From positions 1 through 15,263 of the forward strand of contig CAAENA010000072.1 of assembly GCA_900757205.1 (NCBI GenBank): a stretch of 15,263 bases of DNA, read 5' to 3'. Positions 8,238 through 15,185 of this stretch are shown one piece after another. The stretch comes from an uncultured Collinsella sp. Lineage in GTDB: Bacteria > Actinomycetota > Coriobacteriia > Coriobacteriales > Coriobacteriaceae. The position numbers and the translations under genes were made by a program. The first letter of the stretch is position 1. Every line of letters starts with the position of its first letter. The notes under the pieces are model-generated. The model searched no databases. It worked only from the letters and a program-made list of their open reading frames with translations, and was not told where the DNA came from.

Positions 8238-8780
8238 TTACTCGTGAACAATCTCGACATGGACGATCTCGTCGCCGGCACGCAGCTGCGAAATCACATC
8301 GAGACCCTCGACCGTGGTACCAAAGACGGTGTAACCGGAATCGAGGTTATGCTGGGCACCCAGGCAGAAGTAGAACTGCGAACCCGCGGAATCGGGATCC
8401 ATGGAGCGTGCCATGGCAAGGGCGCCATCGACATGGCTGTTGCGCGGATTGGTGGCAAACTCGCCCTTGATGCAGTAGCCGGGGCCACCGGTGCCGGGCA
8501 TGCCGTCGGGGCCCTCAAGACCGGCGGCGACGTCGGCGCCGGACATGTCGCGGGTATTGGGGTCGCCACCTTGGATAACAAAACCGGGCACATAGCGATG
8601 GAACTTAAGGCCATCATAGAAGCCCATCGTGGAAAGCTCGCAGAAGTTCGCGACATGAATGGGAGCGCCCTCGCCGTCAAACTTGACCTTGATGGTACCC
8701 TTCGACGTCTCGATTACGGCGCACTCGTCGCCGACAAGCTGATACTCGGGCGTGTAGAGCTCTTTCTTAAAACCAAACAT
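8238..8780 (-). CDS. Cyclophilin-type peptidyl-prolyl cis-trans isomerase
   Basis: 180 residues, a single cyclophilin domain with a short N-terminal extension and no signal peptide, so cytoplasmic. It should catalyse cis-trans isomerisation of X-Pro bonds during protein folding. The key active-site stretch is FHRYVPGFVIQGGDP (60-74), with the catalytic Arg62, Phe67 and Gln70. It is followed by GALAMARSMDPDSAGSQFYFC (119-139) and TVFG (151-154). The tryptophan that binds cyclosporin in human cyclophilin A aligns with a non-aromatic residue near 145, and the later His aligns with Tyr150, as in many bacterial members. ATG 8778-8780 has AGGAAGG six bases upstream. The gene heads a two-gene unit with the TPR membrane protein. 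Confidence 0.94.
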   Translation of the reverse strand: MFGFKKELYTPEYQLVGDECAVIETSKGTIKVKFDGEGAPIHVANFCELSTMGFYDGLKFHRYVPGFVIQGGDPNTRDMSGADVAAGLEGPDGMPGTGGPGYCIKGEFATNPRNSHVDGALAMARSMDPDSAGSQFYFCLGAQHNLDSGYTVFGTTVEGLDVISQLRAGDEIVHVEIVHE

Positions 8781-8819
8781 GTGGTTCCTTCCTCGTGCGT
8801 TTAAAGCATATTTGTACGA

Positions 8820-8849
8820 ATTGTAGCAATAAGCACGGGCTTACATCAA
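8820..8849 (-). promoter_or_regulatory. Promoter of the cyclophilin-TPR unit
   Basis: On the minus strand TTGATG (8844-8849) and TACAAT (8820-8825) are separated by 18 bases, giving 4/6 and 5/6 matches to the housekeeping consensus. A start about seven bases downstream would leave a leader of roughly 30 bases before the isomerase ATG. Confidence 0.6.
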
Positions 8850-8887
8850 TTGCGCACGTAGGTTATGCCGACTATGGCGAACTAATT

Positions 8888-10030
8888 TTAGGAACGCTGC
8901 TGCGGCTTCCAGGAACCCACATTGGCATCGTACTGGTTCAGCGCGCTGTTGCCACCCTGCGCGATGGGCGCCAGGATCTCGCTTTGGTGGGAACTCATCG
9001 ACTCGCCATCGGGAATGGCCAGCGAGATATCCCAGCTCTGGCAGATCACGTCAACGCGCTCATACATCCACTCGGCAAGCTGCTTTAAGTGGGCGATGTC
9101 ATCCGCATAGACCGTATCGTCCTGGTACTTAAGGTTGTTGAGCTCATCTTGCGTCTTTTTGATCTGGTCGCGCAGGGCGTAGGCACTCTGCGACAGCTCC
9201 TGACGGGTGGACAGCGGCGTTCGGAGATAGCCGTTGTTAAAGGAATCGATGACCTCGCCGATCTGGTCCTCGTCAGCGTAGGACACGATGGTCTGATACA
9301 GACCGTCGAGCCTGGTATAGAGCTGATCATCGGTGAGCACGGTTTCTTCCTGGACCACCTCCGCAGAATCGTCCTGCTTGGTATCGTCCTCAGTGGCCTC
9401 GCCCTTTTGGCGCGTGGGGAAGGTGGTCTGTGCAGCTTGGCCAAACTGGTCGTAGAAGCCGGGCATAACACCCATGGGATCGGTCGTCACGAACCAATAG
9501 GCACCGCCGCAAACGACGGCAAGGACCGCGATTACGATAAGCGGCTTGGGAATATGACGCTTGTGCTTGTGATAGGCGTCCTCGTCGGGGTGCACCTTGC
9601 GCTTGGGTTTTTGAGCATCGTCATGCAGGGAAACGGGCATGGGAATATCGACCTTGGGGATACCGAAATCCTTATCGAAAGCCGGCAGCACGCAGGTCTC
9701 ATTGGGGTCGGCGGCGTCCGAAAGCACCGCAGCGGCAGAGGCCGGCGCATGCGGCACCTCGGTATCGATCTGCTCTTGCGTTAGGCGCGGAAAGCCCGCC
9801 GTGCGGCCCGCTGCCAGGTCGGATGCGGCCGCGTCCTCGGAGAGGATACCCGGAGCGGGGCGTCCGCATTTGGGGCACGTACGATCATGCGGAGAAAGAC
9901 GGGCACCGCAGCCCTCACAGAACACGAACTCGGTGTGCTCGGGACCATCGCCCGGACCCACATAGGCGTTGCAGTAGGGGCAGAACGAGGCGCCGTCCTC
10001 GATGGTCTTAAGGCAATGCGGACAGATCAC
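8888..10030 (-). CDS. Membrane-anchored double zinc-ribbon protein of unknown function
   Basis: 380 residues from the chosen start. Two Cys4 zinc ribbons open the protein: CPHC (3-6) with CPYC (17-20), then CEGC (38-41) with CPKC (52-55). A disordered acidic and Pro-rich segment and a His/Lys-rich basic stretch (about 141-160) follow, then one membrane helix (161-181). About 200 residues, mostly helical and highly charged, should lie outside the cell; Thr/Glu/Asp-rich at first, then helices such as LRDQIKKTQDELNNL. I place the start at GTG 10028-10030 because AAGAGG lies five bases upstream and the ribbon begins at once, as is usual. A TTG ten codons earlier (10060) has no ribosome site. The gene lies 103 bases after the ATPase stop, same strand, possibly co-transcribed. 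The function is not known: the double-ribbon layout recalls DZR-type adaptor proteins. Confidence 0.85.
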   Translation of the reverse strand: MICPHCLKTIEDGASFCPYCNAYVGPGDGPEHTEFVFCEGCGARLSPHDRTCPKCGRPAPGILSEDAAASDLAAGRTAGFPRLTQEQIDTEVPHAPASAAAVLSDAADPNETCVLPAFDKDFGIPKVDIPMPVSLHDDAQKPKRKVHPDEDAYHKHKRHIPKPLIVIAVLAVVCGGAYWFVTTDPMGVMPGFYDQFGQAAQTTFPTRQKGEATEDDTKQDDSAEVVQEETVLTDDQLYTRLDGLYQTIVSYADEDQIGEVIDSFNNGYLRTPLSTRQELSQSAYALRDQIKKTQDELNNLKYQDDTVYADDIAHLKQLAEWMYERVDVICQSWDISLAIPDGESMSSHQSEILAPIAQGGNSALNQYDANVGSWKPQQRS

Positions 10031-10035
10031 GGCAT

Positions 10036-10041
10036 CCTCTT
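10036..10041 (-). promoter_or_regulatory. Ribosome site fixing the GTG start of the zinc-ribbon gene
   Basis: AAGAGG on the minus strand is five bases from GTG 10028-10030. The longer alternative beginning with TTG at 10058-10060 has no comparable sequence upstream. Confidence 0.5.
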
Positions 10042-10133
10042 TTCGAAGCAATTCAAACAATCGAGGTTAGAGCATAACATCGCCAAGGCCCCACAGGAGC
10101 AAGGCACCAATTCAACATCGCCAGGGCGCGTAG

Positions 10134-12851
10134 TTACTTCTTCTTTTTGCTCGGCATCGAGACTTTGATGCCTTGGGCGGACTTGGTTACGCGGGAGCGC
10201 TTGACTCCGGTACTCTTCTTTTTCTTGGGCTGGGCCTGGGCCACGCCCTCGAGTGCGCGGGCCTCGGCCTCACGAACGGTGCGAGCTTCGCGGCGCTGCG
10301 CCATGTCGGCGGCGACGCGCTTGGCAAAACGCTCGGCCGTCGAACCCGTCGAGCTCACCTTGCCGCCACCGCGACCCAAGCGGACGCGCACACCGCGGCC
10401 AAAACCAGTTGCGGCATGACGACGACGCGGCTTGAGCGAATCCATCATCGTGGCGAGCTTAAAGAACACCGAGCAGGTGATGACCACGATGACAGCCAAG
10501 ATAACCATCTGGCCCATCGACAGGTTGGCAATAGACAGCAGCTTCGGGAATCCGATAACGCCCGTCAGGATGCCGGCAACTACAAACACAAAGAGCGCCA
10601 CACGTAAGGGCGTGAGGGGCTGCGAGATACGCCAGATCAGGCTGACACTCGCCGCGCACGACGTAAGTAGGCACATCGTAGACAGCGTGAGCTGGTTAAA
10701 GCCAAACACGCGCGCCACAAAGATATCGAGCGCCGCGGCCAAAATGACCGCAAGCGACGCCGGCAGTGCCCGCTTGAGCACGTTCGTCAGGAACGACCCC
10801 TTCACACGAGCATTGTTGGGCTCCAGGCCCAACACAAAGCCCGGCGCGCCGATGCAGAAGAAGTTGATGAGCGTCATCTGAATCGGCTCGAAAGGGTACG
10901 GCGGCAGTGCGATGCACAGCGCCGCCAGGCCCATCGAGAACAGCGTCTTAGTCAGGAACAGCGAAGCCGAACGCTGCAGGTTGTTGATGGAGCGACGGCC
11001 CTCGGCCACCACGGCGGGCATCGAGGCAAAGTCGTTGTCGACGAGCACGATCTCGGCCACGTTACGCGCGGCATCGGAGCCGGCCGCCATGGCCACGGAG
11101 CAGTCGGCCTCCTTGAGCGCCAGCACGTCGTTGACGCCGTCGCCTGTCATGGCCACGGTGTGCTCGCGGCGCTTGAGCGCCTGCACGAGCTCGCGCTTCT
11201 GCTGCGGGGTCACACGACCAAAGACATGGTAGCGGTCCACTGCGGCATCGAGCTTGGCCGGCGTATCGAGCGTCGTGGCGTCCACATAAGCGTCCGCCCC
11301 CGGCACGCCCACCACGCGCGCGATCGACGACACCGTACGCGGGTCGTCGCCACTGATCACGTTGAGAGTCACGCCCTGCTCGTTAAAGTAGCCGATGGTC
11401 TCGGCCGCCGAGGTACGGATCTCGTCGCGTATGGTCACAAAGCCCACGGGCTCGGCCTCGCCCACCATATCGCCATCGGGCGTAAAGCCGTCAACGCGCG
11501 CCACCACGAGCACGCGGCAGGTATCGGCAAGCTCGGCGACACGGTTCTCGACCTGGGCAAACGCACGATCAGAGAGCACAAACTGCGCCGCACCCATCAC
11601 ATATGAGCCCTGTGCAAACGACGCGCCGCTCCACTTTTTGGAAGACGAGAACGGAATGACCGACAGCGGCTCGGACACCTCGACCGGACGGTCGGCGTAA
11701 TAGTTGAGCAGCGCCTGACAGGTCTCGTTGGCATCGGCCGAGGTCGCACGTGCGACGTTAGCCAGCGCAAAATCGAGCACCGTGGTATCGACGGGAACGG
11801 CGGCGTCGCCCTCCCCCGCACCCATACCCTCGACCGGCAGCGGATAGGTACCCTCGACCTCCATGCGGCCCGACGTGATGGTGCCCGTCTTGTCCAGGCA
11901 CAGCACGTCGACACGCGCGAGCGTCTCAATGCAGTAGAGCTGCTGCGCGAGTACCTTGCGGCGGGCCAGGCGCACCGTGGCGATGGCGAGCACCGACGAG
12001 GTCAGCAGCACCAGGCCTTGCGGGATCATGCCCAGCAGGGCGCCCACCGTGGACAGCAGCGCCGACGAAGGCACATGACCAGCCAACAGCTCGGAGAAGC
12101 ACCACGAAAGCGCGCTATTGCCTGGGGTTCCCGCGGCATCCCACAGCTCGCTCACGCTCGAGGCAAACAACGCCAAACCGAGCGGGATCATGATGATGCT
12201 CGCAAAGCGCACGATGGCGTTAAGCGCGTTCATGATCTCGGAATTGACCTTTTTGACGTACTTGGCCTCGTTATTAATTTTGGCCACGTAGTTGTCGGCG
12301 CCGACATGGATCACGCGGGCGCGCAGCAGACCCGAGTCGATAAAGCTGCCGCTCATGAGCTCGGAACCGGGCTGTTTCTTAATAAGATCGCTCTCGCCCG
12401 TCAGCAGGCTCTCGTTCACGAGCGCCTCGCCCGAAACCACCACGGCGTCAGCGGGGATCTGGTCGCCGCGCCCCAGGCGGATGATGTCGTCGAGCACGAT
12501 CTGGTCCAGGTCGAGCTCCACCTCGGAGCCGTCGCGCACCGCGATGGCCTTCTTGGAGGTCAGCAGCGTGAGCTTATCGACCATCTTCTTGGAACGCATG
12601 GACTGAATGACGCCAATAGCGGTATTGAGGAACACCACGAACAGGAACGTCAGATTCTTAAACGAACCGGTCAAAATGACCAGGAACGCCAAGATCACGT
12701 TGATCAAATTGAACAGCGTGCAGAGGTTCTCGATGATGAGCTCTTTGACCGACTTGGTCTTGAGCTCCATGTTGCGGTTGATCTTACCGGCGGCGATGCG
12801 CTCCTCGACCTCGGCGGTCGAGAGTCCGCGCTCGATATCCGTTGCTGCCAT
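10134..12851 (-). CDS. Cation-transporting P-type ATPase, CtpE-like
   Basis: 905 residues from the chosen start (positions below count from it). It is a P-type pump that moves a cation across the membrane through an aspartyl-phosphate intermediate. Motifs in order: actuator TGES (151-154), M4 IPQGLVLLTS (276-285), phosphorylation DKTGT (320-324, Asp320), nucleotide-binding KKWSGASF (405-412) in place of the usual KGA, and hinge GDGVND (570-575). Hydrophobic segments number about ten. The PQGLVLLTS M4 resembles the CtpE-type family, whose studied members are linked to Ca2+ or Mn2+; the substrate here is not decided by sequence. The last 95 residues are a basic Arg/Lys/Ala-rich tail ending in KKKK, longer than in relatives I recall. 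ATG 12849-12851 has a weak GGGA upstream; ATG 12861-12863 and GTG 12864-12866 are in frame but lack any ribosome site. Confidence 0.9.
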   Translation of the reverse strand: MAATDIERGLSTAEVEERIAAGKINRNMELKTKSVKELIIENLCTLFNLINVILAFLVILTGSFKNLTFLFVVFLNTAIGVIQSMRSKKMVDKLTLLTSKKAIAVRDGSEVELDLDQIVLDDIIRLGRGDQIPADAVVVSGEALVNESLLTGESDLIKKQPGSELMSGSFIDSGLLRARVIHVGADNYVAKINNEAKYVKKVNSEIMNALNAIVRFASIIMIPLGLALFASSVSELWDAAGTPGNSALSWCFSELLAGHVPSSALLSTVGALLGMIPQGLVLLTSSVLAIATVRLARRKVLAQQLYCIETLARVDVLCLDKTGTITSGRMEVEGTYPLPVEGMGAGEGDAAVPVDTTVLDFALANVARATSADANETCQALLNYYADRPVEVSEPLSVIPFSSSKKWSGASFAQGSYVMGAAQFVLSDRAFAQVENRVAELADTCRVLVVARVDGFTPDGDMVGEAEPVGFVTIRDEIRTSAAETIGYFNEQGVTLNVISGDDPRTVSSIARVVGVPGADAYVDATTLDTPAKLDAAVDRYHVFGRVTPQQKRELVQALKRREHTVAMTGDGVNDVLALKEADCSVAMAAGSDAARNVAEIVLVDNDFASMPAVVAEGRRSINNLQRSASLFLTKTLFSMGLAALCIALPPYPFEPIQMTLINFFCIGAPGFVLGLEPNNARVKGSFLTNVLKRALPASLAVILAAALDIFVARVFGFNQLTLSTMCLLTSCAASVSLIWRISQPLTPLRVALFVFVVAGILTGVIGFPKLLSIANLSMGQMVILAVIVVITCSVFFKLATMMDSLKPRRRHAATGFGRGVRVRLGRGGGKVSSTGSTAERFAKRVAADMAQRREARTVREAEARALEGVAQAQPKKKKSTGVKRSRVTKSAQGIKVSMPSKKKK

Positions 12852-12879
12852 ACCACGTCCCATCACGTCGCGTCGGTAT

Positions 12880-12915
12880 AAGAAAAACCGCCCGGACCAT
12901 GCGAGGTTCGGACGG
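12880..12915 (-). terminator. Intrinsic terminator of tRNA-Arg
   Basis: On the minus strand CCGTCCGAACC (12905-12915) pairs with GGTCCGGGCGG (12888-12898) over 11 positions, with one wobble and one mismatch, around a six-base loop, then TTTTTCTT. It lies 12 bases after the tRNA CCA end and ends only 28 bases before the ATPase ATG. Confidence 0.8.
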
Positions 12916-12927
12916 TCTCACGTTCGA

Positions 12928-13004
12928 TGGTGCCCCATGTTGGATTCGAACCAACGGCCTTCTGCTCCGGAGGCAGACGCTCTAATCCCCTGAGCTAATA
13001 GGGC
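12928..13004 (-). tRNA. tRNA-Arg (anticodon CCG), CCA encoded
   Basis: A 77-base cloverleaf reads on the minus strand. The acceptor stem GCCCTAT pairs with ATGGGGC (one T-G wobble), followed by discriminator A and an encoded CCA. The D stem is GCTC/GAGC with loop AGGGGATTA. The anticodon stem TCTGC/GCAGA carries loop CTCCGGA, so the anticodon is CCG at 12968-12970, which reads the Arg codon CGG. The T arm is GTTGG-TTCGAAT-CCAAC. All conserved bases (T8, T33, TTCGA) are in place. It stands alone between its own promoter and terminator. Confidence 0.97.
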
Positions 13005-13015
13005 CAACGTTTGGC

Positions 13016-13045
13016 ATTATACCCAAGTGCACCACGGGCTATCAA
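13016..13045 (-). promoter_or_regulatory. Promoter of tRNA-Arg
   Basis: On the minus strand TTGATA (13040-13045) and a perfect TATAAT (13016-13021) are separated by 18 bases. Transcription would start about five bases before the tRNA 5' end. This is the best match to the housekeeping consensus in the window. Confidence 0.8.
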
Positions 13046-13124
13046 AATAAAAGAAAAAGCTTTGCAATTCCGAGGAAGACGCGGCTCAACGGCCCACTTT
13101 AGAAGGCAAAAGCGAGTCAGATAG

Positions 13125-13130
13125 TATAAA
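13125..13130 (+). promoter_or_regulatory. Probable -10 element of the aroF operon
   Basis: TATAAA matches TATAAT at five of six positions. A start about six to seven bases downstream falls on or next to the ATG at 13136. No good -35 element is found at 16-18 bases upstream; TTTAGA at 13098-13103 is 21 bases away. The region 13046-13124 otherwise shows only an A-rich patch. Confidence 0.45.
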
Positions 13131-13135
13131 CTCTC

Positions 13136-13198
13136 ATGCACCATATGTACACGGCTCGCGATGCGGGCCGTTTTTGCAAGGGTTATCCATCGAGGTGA
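13136..13198 (+). CDS. Putative 20-residue leader peptide upstream of aroF
   Basis: A short ORF of 20 codons starting ATG CAC CAT ATG TAC and ending in TGA (13196-13198), whose stop is embedded in the aroF ribosome site, 10 bases before the aroF ATG. It starts at about the predicted transcription start, so it would be translated leaderless, which is common in Actinomycetota; there is no room for a Shine-Dalgarno. It holds Tyr codons 5 (TAC) and 17 (TAT) and one Phe (TTT, codon 13), which fits an aromatic pathway but is not a strong enrichment. Codon 5 lies directly in front of the terminator-like hairpin at 13151-13171. The ORF could also be fortuitous; no homology is claimed. Confidence 0.4.
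   Translation: MHHMYTARDAGRFCKGYPSR
13151..13175 (+). terminator. Terminator-like hairpin in the aroF leader (candidate attenuator)
   Basis: ACGGCTCGC (13151-13159) pairs with GCGGGCCGT (13163-13171) over nine pairs, one of them T-G, around the loop GAT. The final T of the stem begins a run of five T (13171-13175). There is no plus-strand gene upstream that it could serve, and it lies between the presumed aroF promoter and the aroF start, so it is best read as a conditional terminator. Confidence 0.65.
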
Positions 13199-13208
13199 GA
13201 GGCACACC

Positions 13209-14231
13209 ATGATTGCAATTTTAAAAGAGAGCGCCAGCGACGAGGCCGTCAGCCATATCGTCAGCTGGATTGAGAAAAAGGGCCTGAAGACCGATGTCTC
13301 GCGCGGCGAGAATGAGACGATCATCGGCCTGGTGGGCGATACGACCAAGATCGACCCGTTCCTGCTCGAGTCCATGGATGTCGTCGAGCGCGTGCAGCGC
13401 GTCTCCGAGCCGTTCAAGCGCGCCAACCGCAAGTTCCACCCCGAGGACTCCGTCATCGACTGCGGCCACGGCGTCAAGATCGGCGGCGATCAGTTCCAGG
13501 TCATCGCCGGCCCGTGCTCCGTCGAGGGCGAGAACCTCATCCGCATCGCCCGCCGCGTGAAGGCCGCCGGTGCCACGATGCTGCGCGGCGGTGCCTACAA
13601 GCCCCGCACTTCCCCGTACGCCTACCAGGGCATGGGCCCCGCCGGTCTGGACCTGCTGTGCGAGGCGTCTGCCGAGCTCGACATGCCGATCGTCACCGAG
13701 ATCATGGACCCGCGCGACGTGCAGGTCTTCCTGGACAAGAAAATCGACGTCATGCAGATCGGCGCCCGCAACGCCCAGAACTTCCCTCTGCTCAAAGAGG
13801 TCGGCAAGACCAAGACTCCGATCTTGCTTAAGCGCGGCATGTCCGGCACGATCGATGAGCTGCTCATGGCCGCCGAGTACATCATGAGCGAGGGCAACGA
13901 CAACGTCATCCTGTGCGAGCGCGGCATCCGCACCTTCGAGACCCGCACCCGCAACACCTTCGACCTCAATGCCGTGCCGGTGCTGCACCACCTGTCGCAC
14001 CTGCCCGTCGTCGCCGACCCCAGCCACGCCACCGGCTACACCCGCTACGTTGAGCCCATGGCGCTCGCCGCGACCGCCTGCGGCATCAACGGCCTGGAGA
14101 TCGAGGTCCACGACGAGCCGAGCCGCGCATGGTCCGACGGCGCTCAGGCCCTCACCCCCGACCAGTTCGACGACACCATGCGCCGCATCCGCGCCATCCG
14201 CGAGGTCGTCTGCCAAGAGACCATGGAGTAG
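13209..14231 (+). CDS. aroF: 3-deoxy-7-phosphoheptulonate (DAHP) synthase, type I-beta with N-terminal regulatory domain
   Basis: 340 residues. It condenses phosphoenolpyruvate with erythrose 4-phosphate, the first step of the shikimate pathway. Residues 1-75 form a ferredoxin-like (ACT-type) regulatory domain as in Thermotoga-type enzymes, where it mediates aromatic feedback inhibition. The TIM-barrel part shows GPCSVE (101-106), GAYKPRTSPYAYQG (128-141), QIGARNAQNF (183-192), LLKRG (206-210) and metal-binding DPSHATG (270-276). ATG 13209-13211 follows AGGTGAGAGG with six bases between. An in-frame ATG at 13161 would add 16 residues but sits inside the leader hairpin and has no ribosome site. 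Codons are strongly G/C-ending, more so than in the minus-strand genes, suggesting high expression. tyrA follows after 3 bases. The symbol is generic: aroA(G)-type naming is also used. Confidence 0.95.
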   Translation: MIAILKESASDEAVSHIVSWIEKKGLKTDVSRGENETIIGLVGDTTKIDPFLLESMDVVERVQRVSEPFKRANRKFHPEDSVIDCGHGVKIGGDQFQVIAGPCSVEGENLIRIARRVKAAGATMLRGGAYKPRTSPYAYQGMGPAGLDLLCEASAELDMPIVTEIMDPRDVQVFLDKKIDVMQIGARNAQNFPLLKEVGKTKTPILLKRGMSGTIDELLMAAEYIMSEGNDNVILCERGIRTFETRTRNTFDLNAVPVLHHLSHLPVVADPSHATGYTRYVEPMALAATACGINGLEIEVHDEPSRAWSDGAQALTPDQFDDTMRRIRAIREVVCQETME

Positions 14232-14234
14232 CCC

Positions 14235-15149
14235 ATGGGTACAGTGAGAAACGCGCGCGTTAACCAGGGCGGCCCCAAGTGCGCCGGCATCGTCGGCCTG
14301 GGCCTCATCGGCGGCAGCTTTGCCCGCGGCTATGCGCAGGCGGGCGTCCGCGTGCTGGCCTGGGACCCCGATGACGATGTCATGACGGCCGCCAGCATGG
14401 GCACTGTCGCCGGAGAGCTTAACGACAAGACGCTCGGCGAATGCGACATCATCGTCCTTGCCTGCTATCCCGAGGCATGCATCGAGTGGCTCGAGGCGCA
14501 CGCCCAGGCGCTCGCCGACGCCACCGACACCGAGGCCATCATGGGCCCCGTGGTGATCGACACGGTGGGCGTCAAGGGCATCGTGTGCGAGCGCGCCTTT
14601 GAGCTTGCCCGCGAGCACGGCTTTTACTTTGTGGGCGCGCACCCCATGGCGGGCACGCAGTACTCGGGCTATGCGCACTCCCGCGCCGACCTGTTCCAGG
14701 GCGCCCCGCTCGTGCTCGTACCGCCCGCGGTGGACGATGCGCTCAAACTGGAGCTTTTGGGCCAGGTGCGCGAGATGGTACGCCCCTTGGGCTTTGGCAA
14801 GTTCAGCGTGACCAGCGCCGCCGAGCACGACCGCGTCATCGCCTTTACGAGCCAGCTCGCGCACGTCGTCTCCAACGCCTATGTTAAGAGCCCGACCGCT
14901 CAGGTCCACCACGGCTTTTCGGCCGGCAGCTACCGCGACCTCACCCGCGTGGCGCACCTCAATCCGCAAATGTGGTCCGAGCTCATGATCGACGACGCCG
15001 ACGCGCTCGCCTTCGAGATCGACCATCTGATCGAATCGCTTGGCGCCTACAGCCGCGCGCTCAAGGACCGCGACCAGCGCTATCTGGAGAATCTCCTTGC
15101 CGAGGGCGACCGCATTAAGCGCGCACTCGACGACGAGGCCTCCCACTAG
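14235..15149 (+). CDS. tyrA: Prephenate dehydrogenase (tyrosine synthesis)
   Basis: 304 residues. It oxidatively decarboxylates prephenate with NAD(P)+ to 4-hydroxyphenylpyruvate, the tyrosine branch. The Rossmann motif GLGLIGGS (21-28) ends the first strand, with Asp44 at the end of beta-2 (LAWDPDD), which points to NAD+ rather than NADP+. HPMAG (136-140) carries a conserved His, and EHDRVIAFTSQLAH (197-210) carries the second. RDLTRVAHLNPQMWSELM (234-251) matches the helical C-terminal dimerisation domain. There is no ACT domain or chorismate mutase fusion. The ATG follows GGAG (14225-14228) that lies inside the end of aroF, so translation is probably coupled. An arogenate dehydrogenase activity cannot be excluded from sequence. 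Confidence 0.95.
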   Translation: MGTVRNARVNQGGPKCAGIVGLGLIGGSFARGYAQAGVRVLAWDPDDDVMTAASMGTVAGELNDKTLGECDIIVLACYPEACIEWLEAHAQALADATDTEAIMGPVVIDTVGVKGIVCERAFELAREHGFYFVGAHPMAGTQYSGYAHSRADLFQGAPLVLVPPAVDDALKLELLGQVREMVRPLGFGKFSVTSAAEHDRVIAFTSQLAHVVSNAYVKSPTAQVHHGFSAGSYRDLTRVAHLNPQMWSELMIDDADALAFEIDHLIESLGAYSRALKDRDQRYLENLLAEGDRIKRALDDEASH

Positions 15150-15185
15150 ACAACCCATCACGCCAGGTCGAAAGGACCGAAGCTT

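Noticed and set aside
6886..8247. A 453-codon plus-strand frame opposite the TPR gene
   Set aside because: Arg/Gly-rich shadow; the minus-strand frame has TPR repeats, a membrane helix and a ribosome site.
13046..13075. A-rich stretch in the divergent region as a possible regulator site or second promoter
   Set aside because: No inverted repeat or -35/-10 pair is visible; it is most simply the AT-rich upstream part of the tRNA promoter.
13161..13208. Longer form of aroF starting at ATG 13161
   Set aside because: The start sits in the loop of the leader hairpin and has no ribosome site, and the added 16 residues do not fit the family N-terminus, which begins at 13209.
12995..13477. A 160-codon minus-strand frame across the divergent promoter region
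   Set aside because: It runs through aroF antisense, the aroF leader and the tRNA promoter and ends at the tRNA; no ribosome site or domain.
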